This document shows positions 1 through 8,467 of a DNA stretch of 17,141 nt, in pieces. The stretch spans positions 1 through 17,141 of the forward strand of contig JAQTYP010000018.1 of NCBI GenBank assembly GCA_028688235.1. Reading direction: 5' to 3'. Origin of the DNA: Methylomonas sp. (lineage in GTDB: Bacteria > Pseudomonadota > Gammaproteobacteria > Methylococcales > Methylomonadaceae). The notes below the pieces were generated by a model. That model had not been told where the DNA came from. It ran no database searches and saw only the letters and a program-made list of their open reading frames with translations. The position numbers and the translations under genes were made by a program. Each line of letters starts with the position of its first letter. Position 1 is the first letter of the stretch.

Positions 1-8
1 CTCACCCG

Positions 9-55
9 CGCCAAGCCGTTCATGCTTCGACAAGCTCAGCACGAACGGCTTGGCG
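9..55. repeat. Dispersed palindromic (REP-like) repeat
   Basis: Perfect 13-bp inverted arms (CGCCAAGCCGTTC at 9-21 and its complement at 43-55) flank a 21-nt centre that contains a further TGCT/AGCA pairing (23-26 with 38-41). The central wording CTTCGACAAGCTCAGCACGAACGG is one I recognise as a common intergenic palindrome in many proteobacterial genomes, so a dispersed REP-type element is likelier than a gene-specific operator. No T-run follows the stem, so it is not a classical terminator on either strand, though it may stabilise the 3' end of an upstream transcript. Confidence 0.7.
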
Positions 56-107
56 AGCGACGGTTATTTCGGGAAGTTATTTAGGGCCAAATCCTAAGGA
101 GAATAGG

Positions 108-1217
108 ATGAGTAGCAAACCGTTTTTGATAGGGATGATTGGCGTTGTTGCCGCGTTGGTCTGTAATGCGGCGGCGGCTCAGGATGCTTATGTGGCGGAG
201 GCGAAGGCCTATGTGACGAATATATCAAAGCCTCATCCTTCGTGGGATGGCCCCACCACAGGCTCCATTGCACAGCCCAATAAAATGGTGATTTACGTCT
301 CGGCAGGCCAAGACAATGGCGGAGCATGTGGGGTTGGTCGAGCAGCCGAAGAGGCGGCCAAGGCCATAGGATGGAGTTTTCGTATCATCGACGGACAGGG
401 CACCGCAACTGGAAGAACGGCAGCGCTACAGCAGGCGGTGGATTTAAAGCCGGATGGAATTGTACTCGGTACTGTTGATGCCTTAGAGCAGGCGGATGCG
501 ATCAGGGCAATAGCGGCTAAGGGTGTCAAAATCGTCGGTTGGCATGCCCTGGGGAAACCGGGTCCTGACCCTAATCTGCCGATTTTTACCAATATCGCCA
601 CTGAGCCGACCGATGTCGGCAAGGCTGCCGCGATGTATGCCGTGGCCGATTCAGATGGCAAGGCGGGAGTAGTCATCTTCAACGATCCCATCTACGCCAT
701 CGCCAACGCGAAGACAAACGCCATGATCGACACCCTGCGCGAGTGTGCGGAATGCAGTCTGCTGATGGTCGACACTACCCCTCTGAAGGACACCGCAGCA
801 GCCATGCCGCAGCGTACGGCATGGCTGCTGCAGCAATTTGGCAAAAAATGGACGTATTCAATAGCCGTCAACGATCTCTGGTTTGATGCCATGCCCCCCA
901 CCTTTATTGCCGCCGCAATTCCCGGCAATGGTTATCCAAGGAACATATCCGCGGGGGATGGCAGCGAATTAGCCTTCAATCGGATACGAAAAAGCCACTA
1001 CCAAATTGGAACGGTGGCTGAACCTTTGCGCTTACACGGTTGGCAAGCCATAGACGAATTGAATCGCGCTTTTGCGGATCAGCCACCCAGCGGTTATTCG
1101 GCATCGGTCCACCTCGTGACTAAAGCCAACATCGAATTCGATGGCGGCCCGCGTAATGAGTTCGATCCAGATAACGGTTATCGGGATATTTACAAAAAAA
1201 TTTGGGGAGTCAAGTGA
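108..1217 (+). CDS. Periplasmic sugar-type (ribose-binding-like) substrate-binding protein
   Basis: This 369-residue protein has a Sec signal peptide (hydrophobic 6-23, likely cleavage near Ala24) and then a two-lobe periplasmic binding fold of the Peripla_BP_4 / ribose-binding type. Family-like segments include VIYVSAGQDNGG (61-72), a first-lobe stretch KPDGIVLGTVDA (114-125) and the hinge-side GVVIFNDPIYAI (187-198). It should bind a small solute in the periplasm, for an ABC transporter or as the sensing partner of a membrane receptor. Three cysteines (74, 213, 216) remain after the signal; Cys213 and Cys216 form a CxxC-like CAEC. The start is backed by AAGGAG at 96-101, six bases upstream. 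No permease or ATPase gene lies downstream, so it is an orphan as far as visible; partners could lie left of the window. The ligand cannot be assigned. Confidence 0.75.
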   Translation: MSSKPFLIGMIGVVAALVCNAAAAQDAYVAEAKAYVTNISKPHPSWDGPTTGSIAQPNKMVIYVSAGQDNGGACGVGRAAEEAAKAIGWSFRIIDGQGTATGRTAALQQAVDLKPDGIVLGTVDALEQADAIRAIAAKGVKIVGWHALGKPGPDPNLPIFTNIATEPTDVGKAAAMYAVADSDGKAGVVIFNDPIYAIANAKTNAMIDTLRECAECSLLMVDTTPLKDTAAAMPQRTAWLLQQFGKKWTYSIAVNDLWFDAMPPTFIAAAIPGNGYPRNISAGDGSELAFNRIRKSHYQIGTVAEPLRLHGWQAIDELNRAFADQPPSGYSASVHLVTKANIEFDGGPRNEFDPDNGYRDIYKKIWGVK

Positions 1218-1258
1218 AAATAGAAGCGTCTGTGTGAGCATAAATAAACAAGTCTAGC

Positions 1259-1278
1259 CGGCAGCATCCTTGCTGCCG
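1259..1278 (+). terminator. Possible weak terminator hairpin after the binding-protein gene
   Basis: Perfect 8-bp stem CGGCAGCA / TGCTGCCG with a TCCT tetraloop, 41 bases after the stop codon of the binding-protein gene. It lacks the downstream T-run of an intrinsic terminator on either strand, so it may be a transcript-end stabiliser or only a weak terminator. Confidence 0.35.
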
Positions 1279-1454
1279 ACGCCTGTCCAGCAAGCAACCA
1301 TGCCTCCGATTTTTTACTTTCAGAGTAAGGAAGGAGCGGTCAATCAAGCCGCGATTATTTCCGGTCATAGTTAAGGCGTTTTGATTTAGGATAAAGTCGA
1401 TATCGCACAGCGACAGTAACAAACCCTAAAACTAATAGGGAGAAATCACAACCT

Positions 1455-1483
1455 TTGTTTCACAAAAAACCATCGTGTATCAT
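1455..1483 (+). promoter_or_regulatory. Candidate sigma-70 promoter for sbcC
   Basis: TTGTTT (1455-1460) and TATCAT (1478-1483) are separated by exactly 17 bases; the -10 matches the consensus at five of six positions and the -35 begins with TTG. This would give an mRNA leader of roughly 100 nt ahead of sbcC. Confidence 0.45.
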
Positions 1484-1587
1484 GCTGTTTTAATTCGTCA
1501 ACATTCCCCAGCGCGTAATTTTCGGGTAACACCACGAGCACCACCGAATAAAACAGCAGCATACAATTAATTTAAATTCAAATACTT

Positions 1588-4500
1588 ATGCGCATACTGA
1601 ATATCTCTTTCAAAAACATCAATTCCTTGGAAGGCGAAGGCAGGATTTATTTCGATCAGGGTCCCATTGCCGACAGTGGTGTTTTTGCCATTACAGGTCC
1701 TAACGGTTCAGGGAAGTCCAGTATTCTCGACGTCATCACATTGGGCTTGTACGGCGAAACCTTTCGATTCGACAGGCCTGCTGCGCATGTGATGACCAAA
1801 CAAACCCACGAATGCTTTGCGAGCGTGGAATTTTCCTTGGGGGACGAGAAATTCCGCTCCAGTTGGGAAGCAAAACGCGACGTCACGCCGGGTGCGCTAC
1901 CCGTGCCGGCCTTGCCCAACATGAAGTTGGCGCGCATCAACGGTCAAGAAGAGATTTTGGCGGAAACGCCAAGTCAGGTACGCAATCGTATCGCAGAGCT
2001 TACCGGCATGGATTTCCATCGATTCAGCAAATCCATCCTGTTGCCACAAGGTGACTTTGCGGCATTTTTGAATGCGCTGGACTGCGAACGGATGGATATA
2101 CTGGAAAAAATCTACGGCCCGGACATCTATGCTGTTTATCGCCAGCAATCGGAACGACAACTCGCGCAAGCCCAGGCCCGTATGACCCAGTTACATCAGG
2201 ATATTGCCGGCCTACCGCTGCTTGGCGACGACGCCATTGAGGCCGCAACACACGATCTGCAAGATTTCAAAGATCAAGTAGCCGAATTCAAGCTCCAACA
2301 GCAACAAACGAAACAACAGCTGGCGACGGCACAAAACATTGCACAGCTCGAACTGCAGCAGCAGCAATTACGACTGAAACACCAGGATTTGCTGATTCAA
2401 ATCAGCCATTACCAGCAAGACCTGGATAAGATTGCCAGCCATCAATTCGCGTTGCAGTTTCGCACTGAAATCGACTTGCTGGATGACAAACAGGCTCAAA
2501 TGGATAAGCTCCAAGCTACCTTGGACGACTACCGTAAAGAGCTGGCTATGTTACAACAACAATTGGGTAGCGACTGGGATGAGGGCGCAAGCTCCGCGGA
2601 GAAAAAATCCCTTGCCGAGCAAAAGCAGGCCGTAGACGCGTTAAAATTATCGATCAGCGAACTAAAGCTGGAGTTGCCGCGCCAACGCGAGCTGGCTCAA
2701 TCCATTCAACAACAATTAAACGATAACCAAGCCGCGCTTTCCGAAGTGGATGGTTGGCTATTATCGCATCAACGCGACGCCAGCTTGGTCGACGATTTCC
2801 CCGACATCGTTCGCCTTAGAAACCTCAGAAACGAACTGGTCGAACTGAAGGGCAAACAGAAATCGCATGCCAATTGGGCGAAAAACACCACCGCCGCATT
2901 GAAAAAAAACAAAACGGCTTTGGAAACCACTCAGTCCGATTTGGCTGAATTGACCGAACAAATCGACATCGATCGAAAAACCTTGCAGGACCTAGCCGAC
3001 GGCCGAAGTTTAGACGAACTGAAAGAACTGCAACAGGAACAACAATCTCGCGTCGGAGATCTGCAGGAAATGCATTCTTTGGCTTCCGCAACGGCTAAAT
3101 TGACCGACAAAGGTTGGCTGTCCTGGCTGGGCATCAAAAAACAAACGGATATTCCCCCGAACGAGATCGAACTGCAATCCCAACTCGATGAATTGACTCA
3201 AGAGATGAGCAGGGAACAAAACATCATCAAAGTATTGGAACAAGCTCTTCGTAACGAAGCCTTGATCAAAAAAATGAGTGCCGACCGCGCAAAATTGATA
3301 GCCGGTCAGCCCTGTTATTTATGCGGTTCCATCGAGCACCCCTTTGTATCGAAACCGCCTATTTATACCGATGCCAGAAAAGCCTTATTGGATCAGCGCG
3401 GCAAAATTCAAGGCCTGAAATCCCGTATCGAACACGCCGCCACACAGCTGAAAGCCGCACAGAAATATGGCTCCCAACTGTCTGCCAAACAACAACGTCT
3501 GCTGCAAATGCATTCGCAATGGACTGTATTGGCCAACCGCCTGAACGTCATGCGCGACGGCATGGAAATCGGCAATCTATCCTTACAAAAGCAATTTCTA
3601 AGCGAAGAAACCGAGGAATTGAACAAGCTTAACGACCTGATCAAGCAACACGCTCAATTGCAGCGCAACCTTGCCCGGATGACGGCCGAAGTCGACGATA
3701 AAAAGGCGTCTTTGGAAAAACTCGGTAAAACAGTCGAGGGGTTGGAATCCGCCTGGAACAATAGACCGGCGGAATTCGATGAAATAGAAAAACAACTGAC
3801 TGAGCACAGCGCCGAAGAAACGGCATTGATAGCGAAACTGGAAAGTCAGTTAGGCACGCTGGGAGAAAAATTGCCGACCCGCGGCAAGGAAAATCCGCTG
3901 TTCGACCGATTGACCAGTCGCCGGCAGGATTATCAGGTTTATCAGTTACGCCAACAAGGCCTGCAGAAAGAAATGGCCGCTCTGAACGAAAAACTACAAG
4001 ACAGCCAAAACAGAATAGCGACTTACCAGCAGCAGATTAGCGACAATTTGGAGGCATTGAGTCAACAAGAACGTCTGAGTCTGCATATTGCGATTATCGA
4101 GAAACAAAAGCTGATCGTCGATCAAGAGCAGCATTGGCGTATTACCCAAATCGAAACTAAAGCCATCCTTCAAGCCCTGACTGACAGGATGGCGGGTTCT
4201 GGTTTCGAAACGGTGGACGAGTTAAAAGACTTGGTACACCTCATCGAACAGGAAAATGTCATACGCCAACGCCTCGAAGACAGCAACGCCTTGCTGAAAG
4301 ATATCGAACGGCAACGGCATGAATTACTACTGAAACTAGAAGAGGAATCCGTAGCGGCGGACTCCCGCTCGATAGACGACATCCAGCAGGAACTGGGGCA
4401 GATCGAGAACAAAATCGACATTGCCGGACAGGAAATTCTGACGCTGGGAAACAAGCTAGATAAGCAGCAACAATACCGCGAAAAAATCCAGTCATTACGG

Positions 4501-5034
4501 CAGGAAATCGATCAGCAACAACAACTGTTCGCCGCCGCCGAAGCCGAGATGACATTGATCAACGACGATCCGTCTGCGTTCCGGCAAAAAATCCAGAGTA
4601 TCATGGCGGACCAACTGTTATCGCAAACCAATCAGATACTGGAAAAGCTCAGCGGACGCTATTATGTGCGTAGCGGCACCAGCCACCTGGGACTCGCGCT
4701 GGAAATAGAGGATACGCTGCAGAAAAACCTGCGGCGTTTGCCGCAAACCTTGTCCGGCGGCGAAAGCTTCGTCGTGAGCCTGGCGCTGGCGCTGGCGCTG
4801 GCGGAAATCGCCAATAACGGCAAAGCCATACATTCATTATTTTTGGACGAAGGCTTCGGCAGTCTGGACGCCGAATCCCTCTATCTGGCGATGAGCACGC
4901 TGGAAAATCTAAAGACTCACGGAAAAACCGTAGGCATCATCTCGCATGTGGAAGGGGTCAAAAAACGCATTAAGACTCAGATCGAGCTGGTCAAGAAACC
5001 CAACGGCCTGAGCGAGCTGAAAATGGTTGCCTGA
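1588..5034 (+). CDS. sbcC: SbcC, ATPase subunit of the SbcCD nuclease (Rad50-like)
   Basis: This 1148-residue SMC/Rad50-type ATPase normally pairs with the SbcD nuclease to cleave hairpins and process DNA ends, for example at replicating palindromes. The N-terminal lobe has Walker A GPNGSGKSS (37-45) and Q-loop LLPQGDFAAFL (151-161). A long heptad-rich, Gln/Glu/Lys-rich coiled coil runs from about 180 to 1000 and is interrupted by the zinc hook CYLC (576-579). The C-terminal lobe has the signature LSGGE (1055-1059) and Walker B plus D-loop LFLDEGFGSLD (1084-1094), so the ATPase looks intact. It is about 100 residues longer than E. coli SbcC (1048), in the coiled coil. The start fits the family N-terminus (MRILNISFKNINSLEG), although no good Shine-Dalgarno sequence precedes it. 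sbcD, usually directly upstream, is absent from the window. Confidence 0.95.
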   Translation: MRILNISFKNINSLEGEGRIYFDQGPIADSGVFAITGPNGSGKSSILDVITLGLYGETFRFDRPAAHVMTKQTHECFASVEFSLGDEKFRSSWEAKRDVTPGALPVPALPNMKLARINGQEEILAETPSQVRNRIAELTGMDFHRFSKSILLPQGDFAAFLNALDCERMDILEKIYGPDIYAVYRQQSERQLAQAQARMTQLHQDIAGLPLLGDDAIEAATHDLQDFKDQVAEFKLQQQQTKQQLATAQNIAQLELQQQQLRLKHQDLLIQISHYQQDLDKIASHQFALQFRTEIDLLDDKQAQMDKLQATLDDYRKELAMLQQQLGSDWDEGASSAEKKSLAEQKQAVDALKLSISELKLELPRQRELAQSIQQQLNDNQAALSEVDGWLLSHQRDASLVDDFPDIVRLRNLRNELVELKGKQKSHANWAKNTTAALKKNKTALETTQSDLAELTEQIDIDRKTLQDLADGRSLDELKELQQEQQSRVGDLQEMHSLASATAKLTDKGWLSWLGIKKQTDIPPNEIELQSQLDELTQEMSREQNIIKVLEQALRNEALIKKMSADRAKLIAGQPCYLCGSIEHPFVSKPPIYTDARKALLDQRGKIQGLKSRIEHAATQLKAAQKYGSQLSAKQQRLLQMHSQWTVLANRLNVMRDGMEIGNLSLQKQFLSEETEELNKLNDLIKQHAQLQRNLARMTAEVDDKKASLEKLGKTVEGLESAWNNRPAEFDEIEKQLTEHSAEETALIAKLESQLGTLGEKLPTRGKENPLFDRLTSRRQDYQVYQLRQQGLQKEMAALNEKLQDSQNRIATYQQQISDNLEALSQQERLSLHIAIIEKQKLIVDQEQHWRITQIETKAILQALTDRMAGSGFETVDELKDLVHLIEQENVIRQRLEDSNALLKDIERQRHELLLKLEEESVAADSRSIDDIQQELGQIENKIDIAGQEILTLGNKLDKQQQYREKIQSLRQEIDQQQQLFAAAEAEMTLINDDPSAFRQKIQSIMADQLLSQTNQILEKLSGRYYVRSGTSHLGLALEIEDTLQKNLRRLPQTLSGGESFVVSLALALALAEIANNGKAIHSLFLDEGFGSLDAESLYLAMSTLENLKTHGKTVGIISHVEGVKKRIKTQIELVKKPNGLSELKMVA

Positions 5035-5059
5035 CAAATCCATTTATACAGGAAAAGTC

Positions 5060-5158
5060 ATGTTTACCCCGCAATACACAATAACCGTCCGAAACGAGGA
5101 CTTAAGCGCGGTATTTGCCTCATCTCCTATAAAGACGAGGCTGGCATCGATCGACTAA
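5060..5158 (+). pseudogene. Short ORF resembling a decayed Fic-family N-terminus
   Basis: A 32-codon ORF begins MFTPQYTIT and stops after ...LASID. It has an AGGAAA-like Shine-Dalgarno sequence (about 5050-5055) five bases upstream. The first nine residues resemble the opening of many Fic-family AMP-transferase proteins, as I recall them, but the rest does not continue that similarity and neither other + frame restores it (both meet the TAA at about 5102). It overlaps the 3' end of the convergent gene by four bases. The reading preferred here is a relic left by deletion of a gene downstream of sbcC; a real micro-ORF or chance is possible. Confidence 0.25.
5117..5141. terminator. Imperfect hairpin between convergent genes
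   Basis: GCCTCATCT (5117-5125) pairs with AGACGAGGC (5133-5141) at eight of nine positions around a 7-nt loop. It lies between the end of sbcC and the end of the convergent minus-strand gene, where a bidirectional terminator would be expected, but no T-run follows on either side. Confidence 0.25.
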
Positions 5159-5541
5159 CGACTTTCTTCGAATACGAATGCCGGACCATAATTGGTTTCG
5201 GCATAAAAATCATCCCAAACATAAAGAGGAGCCACGATAGGGTAAGTTGGAATCGGCGCGGTCAGCAAATCCGCCAAACCAACCCCCATGCGACCAGCCA
5301 TTAGAAATATCCCTTTAAAGGTCCCGCCCAAGAAACCGTAGAAGACATTGCTTTCGTTGCTGGTAATAATGACGTTTTTAGGAATTTCCACAGGGGCAGT
5401 CGTCAGGTTTCCCAAACCGCTTAGTAGTTTTCGTCCAACGATTTCACCGTAACTTTCGGTCGGTTCGGCTTGAACCGGACCTGCCGCGGCAAAAAAAACG
5501 ACCAGCACTATGCTTGCGAGGGTATGGCGTGTATGTTTCAT
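5155..5541 (-). CDS. Exosortase-associated small secreted protein, TIGR04073-like
   Basis: The 128-residue product has a clear signal peptide (hydrophobic core 8-21, cleavage probably after VQA at 25), leaving a mature protein of about 103 residues. It shows the TIGR04073 pattern of two related motifs: GRKLLSGLGNLTTAPVEIPK (36-55) and, further on, GRMGVGLADLLTAPIPTYP. This family is named for co-occurrence with exosortase/PEP-CTERM systems in genomes; its biochemical role is not known to me. No exosortase or PEP-CTERM substrate is in the window. The start is supported by AGGAAAA on the minus strand (5551-5545), three bases from the ATG. It lies 247 bp downstream of tex on the same strand and may have its own promoter. 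The family call is from motif memory, not a profile search. Confidence 0.7.
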   Translation of the reverse strand: MKHTRHTLASIVLVVFFAAAGPVQAEPTESYGEIVGRKLLSGLGNLTTAPVEIPKNVIITSNESNVFYGFLGGTFKGIFLMAGRMGVGLADLLTAPIPTYPIVAPLYVWDDFYAETNYGPAFVFEESR

Positions 5542-5788
5542 AGCTTTTCCTGTGAATTGATGGCTAAGGCAGATAATGCGTCGGGCAACAGATTAGGGCT
5601 CCGACAATGCCGCAGGTCTGACTTAAACGGACAAACGGCAACCGGCTCGAACCCATCTAACGATCATGAAACCTATGCATCGCCCCGCTTATGAAAGCCG
5701 GGAATGAAGGAGCGACTTTCACGGCAATCGTTAATTCCGTCCGCTACCCGCTGCATTCGGACAAAAAGTATAGCAGAGCATTTTCGTT

Positions 5789-8065
5789 TTATTTTTTCAG
5801 CGCCTTGGCGAAAGCATGGCTCATACTGTTTTGCAAAACCGGCTGTTGTTTGGGTTTCTGTCCGGATTTTTGCGGTTTTTCGCTACGGACGATGTCGCTG
5901 CTATCGACATTTTTCTTCATGCTTAACGAAATCCGCTGGCGCGCAACGTCCACTTCCAGCACTCTGACTTTGACCATGTCGCCAGTCTTAACGACATCGC
6001 GCGGGTCCTTGACGAAATCGTCCGCCAGATGCGAAATATGCACCAATCCATCCTGATGAACGCCGATATCGACGAAGGCACCGAAATTGGCCACGTTAGT
6101 CACGACGCCGTCCAGGCTCATACCCGGTTGCAGATCGGTAATTTTCTCGACGCCCTCCTTGAATTGCACGCTTTTGAATTCGGGACGGGGATCGCGGCCG
6201 GGTTTTTCCAGCTCCTGCAAAATATCGGTGACCGTCGGCAAACCGAAGTCGGCATTGGCATAGTTCGCAGGATTCAAGCCGCGTAAAAACTGGCTCTGGC
6301 CGATCAAATCCCGAATCGACTTGCCGGTGTCATCCAGAATGGCGTTAACCACTGGATAGGCTTCCGGATGCACAGCGGACGCATCCAGGGGATTATCCCC
6401 ATTCATGATGCGCAGGAAGCCGGCAGCTTGTTCGAAAGCCTTGTCGCCCAGCCTCGGCACTTTCTTCAATTGCGCGCGGTTGGCAAAAGGACCGTTCTGG
6501 TTGCGGAAAGCGACGATGTTTTCGCTGATGCTGGCGCTCAAGCCGGAAACCTGCTTCAACAATGCCGCCGACGCCGTATTGACATCCACCCCTACCGCAT
6601 TGACGCAATCCTCGACAACGGTATCCAGCATTCTGGCCAGTTGTACTTGGTTTACGTCGTGCTGGTATTGGCCGACACCGATGGATTTGGGTTCTATCTT
6701 GACCAACTCCGCCAGCGGATCCTGCAAACGGCGCGCAATCGACACGGCGCCCCGCAGCGACACGTCGAGCTCCGGAAACTCCTTGGACGCCAGTTCGGAC
6801 GCCGAATAGACTGACGCCCCCGCCTCCGACACCATGATCTTCTGAATCGGCAGCTCCTTGTATTGCTTCATTAAATCAGCTACCAACTGATCGGTCTCGC
6901 GGGAAGCCGTGCCGTTGCCTATGCTGATCAGAGATACTTGATACTGCCGTATCAATCGGGCTAATACTGCAATCGACTGCTCCCACTGGTTTTTAGGCGG
7001 ATGCGGGTATATCGTTTCGGTAGCCAGTAACTTGCCTGTGGCATCGACCACGGCAACCTTGACGCCGGTACGAATTCCGGGATCGAGCCCCATCGTGGCT
7101 TTGTGTCCAGCAGGGGCCGCCAGCAACAAATCGCGCAAATTGCTGGCGAACACCCGGATCGCCTCGGCTTCAGCCGCTTCGCGCAGACGTAACTTCAGAT
7201 CCATGTCGATACGAGTGAACAGCTTGATCTTCCAGGCAAAACGGGCGGTTTCCGCCAACCAGGCGTCGGCCGGCCGGCCGGCGTCATTGACTTGCAGGCG
7301 CCGGCAAACGAATTGGGCGCAGAGCTGATGCTCTTCCTGATCCAACTCCGCCGGCTTCAATGTCAGCGTCAGGCAATCTTCGTTGCGCCCCCTAAACAGT
7401 GCCAGCGCTCTATGTGACGGAATTTTGTTGATCGCTTCGCTATAATCGAAATAATCTTTGAATTTGGCGGCCTCGCTTTCCTTGCCGGCGACGACCGTCG
7501 CATGCAATATGCCTTTGCGCCAGATGCGCTCGCGCAAGTCGGCCAACAGTTCGGCATCTTCGGAGATGCGTTCCATGATGATTTGGCGAGCGCCGTCCAA
7601 TGCCGCCGCCACATCGGGTACTCCCTTGTCCGCGTCTATAAACGCTTCGGCGGCCTGCTCGGGGATTAAGTTCCTATTGTCCAGCAAGGCATCGGCCAAA
7701 GGCTCCAAGCCGGCTTCTCTGGCAATCTGCGCCTTGGTCCGGCGTTTGGGCTTGTACGGCAAATACAAATCTTCCAATAAAGTCTTGGTATCGGCCTCCA
7801 AAATAGCCTGTTCCAAATCCGGAGTTAGTTTGCCTTGAGAACGTATACTGTCGAGTATGGTCTCGCGTCTGTCGTTGAGTTCACGCAAATAAATCAGACG
7901 CTCTTGCAATAAACGTAACTGAACATCATCGAGACCGCCAGTCGCTTCTTTTCGATAACGGGCAATAAAAGGCACCGTAGCACCTTCGTCAAGCAAAGCC
8001 ACCGCCGCGGCGACTTGTTGGGATTTAACGGAGAGTTCTTCGGCAATACGCAGGATAACGTCCAT
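5789..8065 (-). CDS. tex: Tex, S1-domain RNA-binding transcription accessory protein
   Basis: This 758-residue Tex protein is a cytoplasmic nucleic-acid-binding factor tied to RNA polymerase and RNA metabolism, related in architecture to eukaryotic Spt6. The N-terminal Tex helical region contains LLDEGATVPFIARYRKEATG (24-43) and YLPYKPKRR (101-109). A YqgF-like RNase H fold occupies about 322-450 and opens with GLDPGIRTG (326-334). Helix-hairpin-helix repeats lie at about 495-555, and an S1 domain at about 648-718 (VTNVANFGAFVDIGVHQDGL). A short basic tail follows. Length is close to E. coli Tex (773). The N-terminus aligns with the usual family start, although the bases before the ATG carry no strong Shine-Dalgarno sequence. 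All domains look intact, with no frameshift. Confidence 0.96.
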   Translation of the reverse strand: MDVILRIAEELSVKSQQVAAAVALLDEGATVPFIARYRKEATGGLDDVQLRLLQERLIYLRELNDRRETILDSIRSQGKLTPDLEQAILEADTKTLLEDLYLPYKPKRRTKAQIAREAGLEPLADALLDNRNLIPEQAAEAFIDADKGVPDVAAALDGARQIIMERISEDAELLADLRERIWRKGILHATVVAGKESEAAKFKDYFDYSEAINKIPSHRALALFRGRNEDCLTLTLKPAELDQEEHQLCAQFVCRRLQVNDAGRPADAWLAETARFAWKIKLFTRIDMDLKLRLREAAEAEAIRVFASNLRDLLLAAPAGHKATMGLDPGIRTGVKVAVVDATGKLLATETIYPHPPKNQWEQSIAVLARLIRQYQVSLISIGNGTASRETDQLVADLMKQYKELPIQKIMVSEAGASVYSASELASKEFPELDVSLRGAVSIARRLQDPLAELVKIEPKSIGVGQYQHDVNQVQLARMLDTVVEDCVNAVGVDVNTASAALLKQVSGLSASISENIVAFRNQNGPFANRAQLKKVPRLGDKAFEQAAGFLRIMNGDNPLDASAVHPEAYPVVNAILDDTGKSIRDLIGQSQFLRGLNPANYANADFGLPTVTDILQELEKPGRDPRPEFKSVQFKEGVEKITDLQPGMSLDGVVTNVANFGAFVDIGVHQDGLVHISHLADDFVKDPRDVVKTGDMVKVRVLEVDVARQRISLSMKKNVDSSDIVRSEKPQKSGQKPKQQPVLQNSMSHAFAKALKK

Positions 8066-8173
8066 TTTTAAAAGCAGGTAGTTTCACAAAGCGGAACATT
8101 CTAACAGCAACCTGCCGAAAAAGCGGCCGCCATCAGCGTTCTCAGAAAGACTTAAGAAATTTTATCCGGGCAT

Positions 8174-8208
8174 AAAAAAACCACCTTCCGCCTATGGGCA
8201 AAAGGTGG
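8174..8208 (-). terminator. Strong intrinsic terminator for the small membrane-protein gene
   Basis: Read on the minus strand, CCACCTTTTGCC pairs with GGCGGAAGGTGG over 12 bp (two G-T wobbles) around a CATA tetraloop and is followed directly by seven T residues (8180-8174). It starts about 38 bases after the TAA of the 65-residue gene. This is a textbook Rho-independent terminator and should insulate tex from that gene. Confidence 0.9.
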
Positions 8209-8246
8209 CTAACTTGGCTAAGAATTTATTATTTTTATCGCTTTTC

Positions 8247-8444
8247 TTACTTAGCTTGGCTCAATATGTCGTTATTGAAGTCTTTATGCTTGGACAAAAC
8301 TTGAGCTTCCGCGGCAGCCGAGGTTTCGCCGCTCATTTGAAGATGCTTGGTTTCGTCTTTTTTCAACAGGAACACGCCTACGATAGCAATCAGAGTAACT
8401 GCGATGACGACGGTCATAGTGTTATCTTTTTCTTGTTCAGCCAT
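8247..8444 (-). CDS. Small single-pass membrane protein, function unknown
   Basis: The 65-residue product has a short charged N-terminus (MAEQEKDN), one strongly hydrophobic helix (about 11-27, TVVIAVTLIAIVGVFLL) stopped by KKDE, and a polar tail of about 36 residues with an Ala-rich helix (SAAAEAQVL). A signal anchor with a soluble tail is likely; I do not recognise the family. It looks like a real gene: a GAGGA Shine-Dalgarno sequence lies about eight bases before the ATG, a plausible promoter lies upstream and a strong terminator follows, making it a separate single-gene unit. Divergent from pap, it shares a 201-bp control region with it. The tight terminator and good ribosome site suggest substantial expression (inference). 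Confidence 0.75.
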   Translation of the reverse strand: MAEQEKDNTMTVVIAVTLIAIVGVFLLKKDETKHLQMSGETSAAAEAQVLSKHKDFNNDILSQAK

Positions 8445-8467
8445 TTTTAAATCCTCATTTGATTGTT

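Larger units (their letters stand above)
1218..1587. other. Intergenic spacer, no gene
   Basis: This 370-bp stretch has no convincing coding potential on either strand. It contains a GC-rich hairpin (1259-1278), a weak 5-bp inverted repeat CCCTA/TAGGG (1424-1440) and a plausible sigma-70 promoter (1455-1483) facing sbcC. The part after 1400 is clearly AT-rich, as expected for a promoter region. Confidence 0.6.

Noticed and set aside
4780..4803. Four tandem CTGGCG units in sbcC, resembling a phase-variable microsatellite
   Set aside because: They encode the LALALALA helix after the LSGGE signature, which is conserved in SbcC proteins, and a 6-bp unit cannot shift the frame.
6368..6814. Plus-strand open frames inside tex
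   Set aside because: Antisense shadows of a full-length, well-conserved Tex frame, with no signal or domain.
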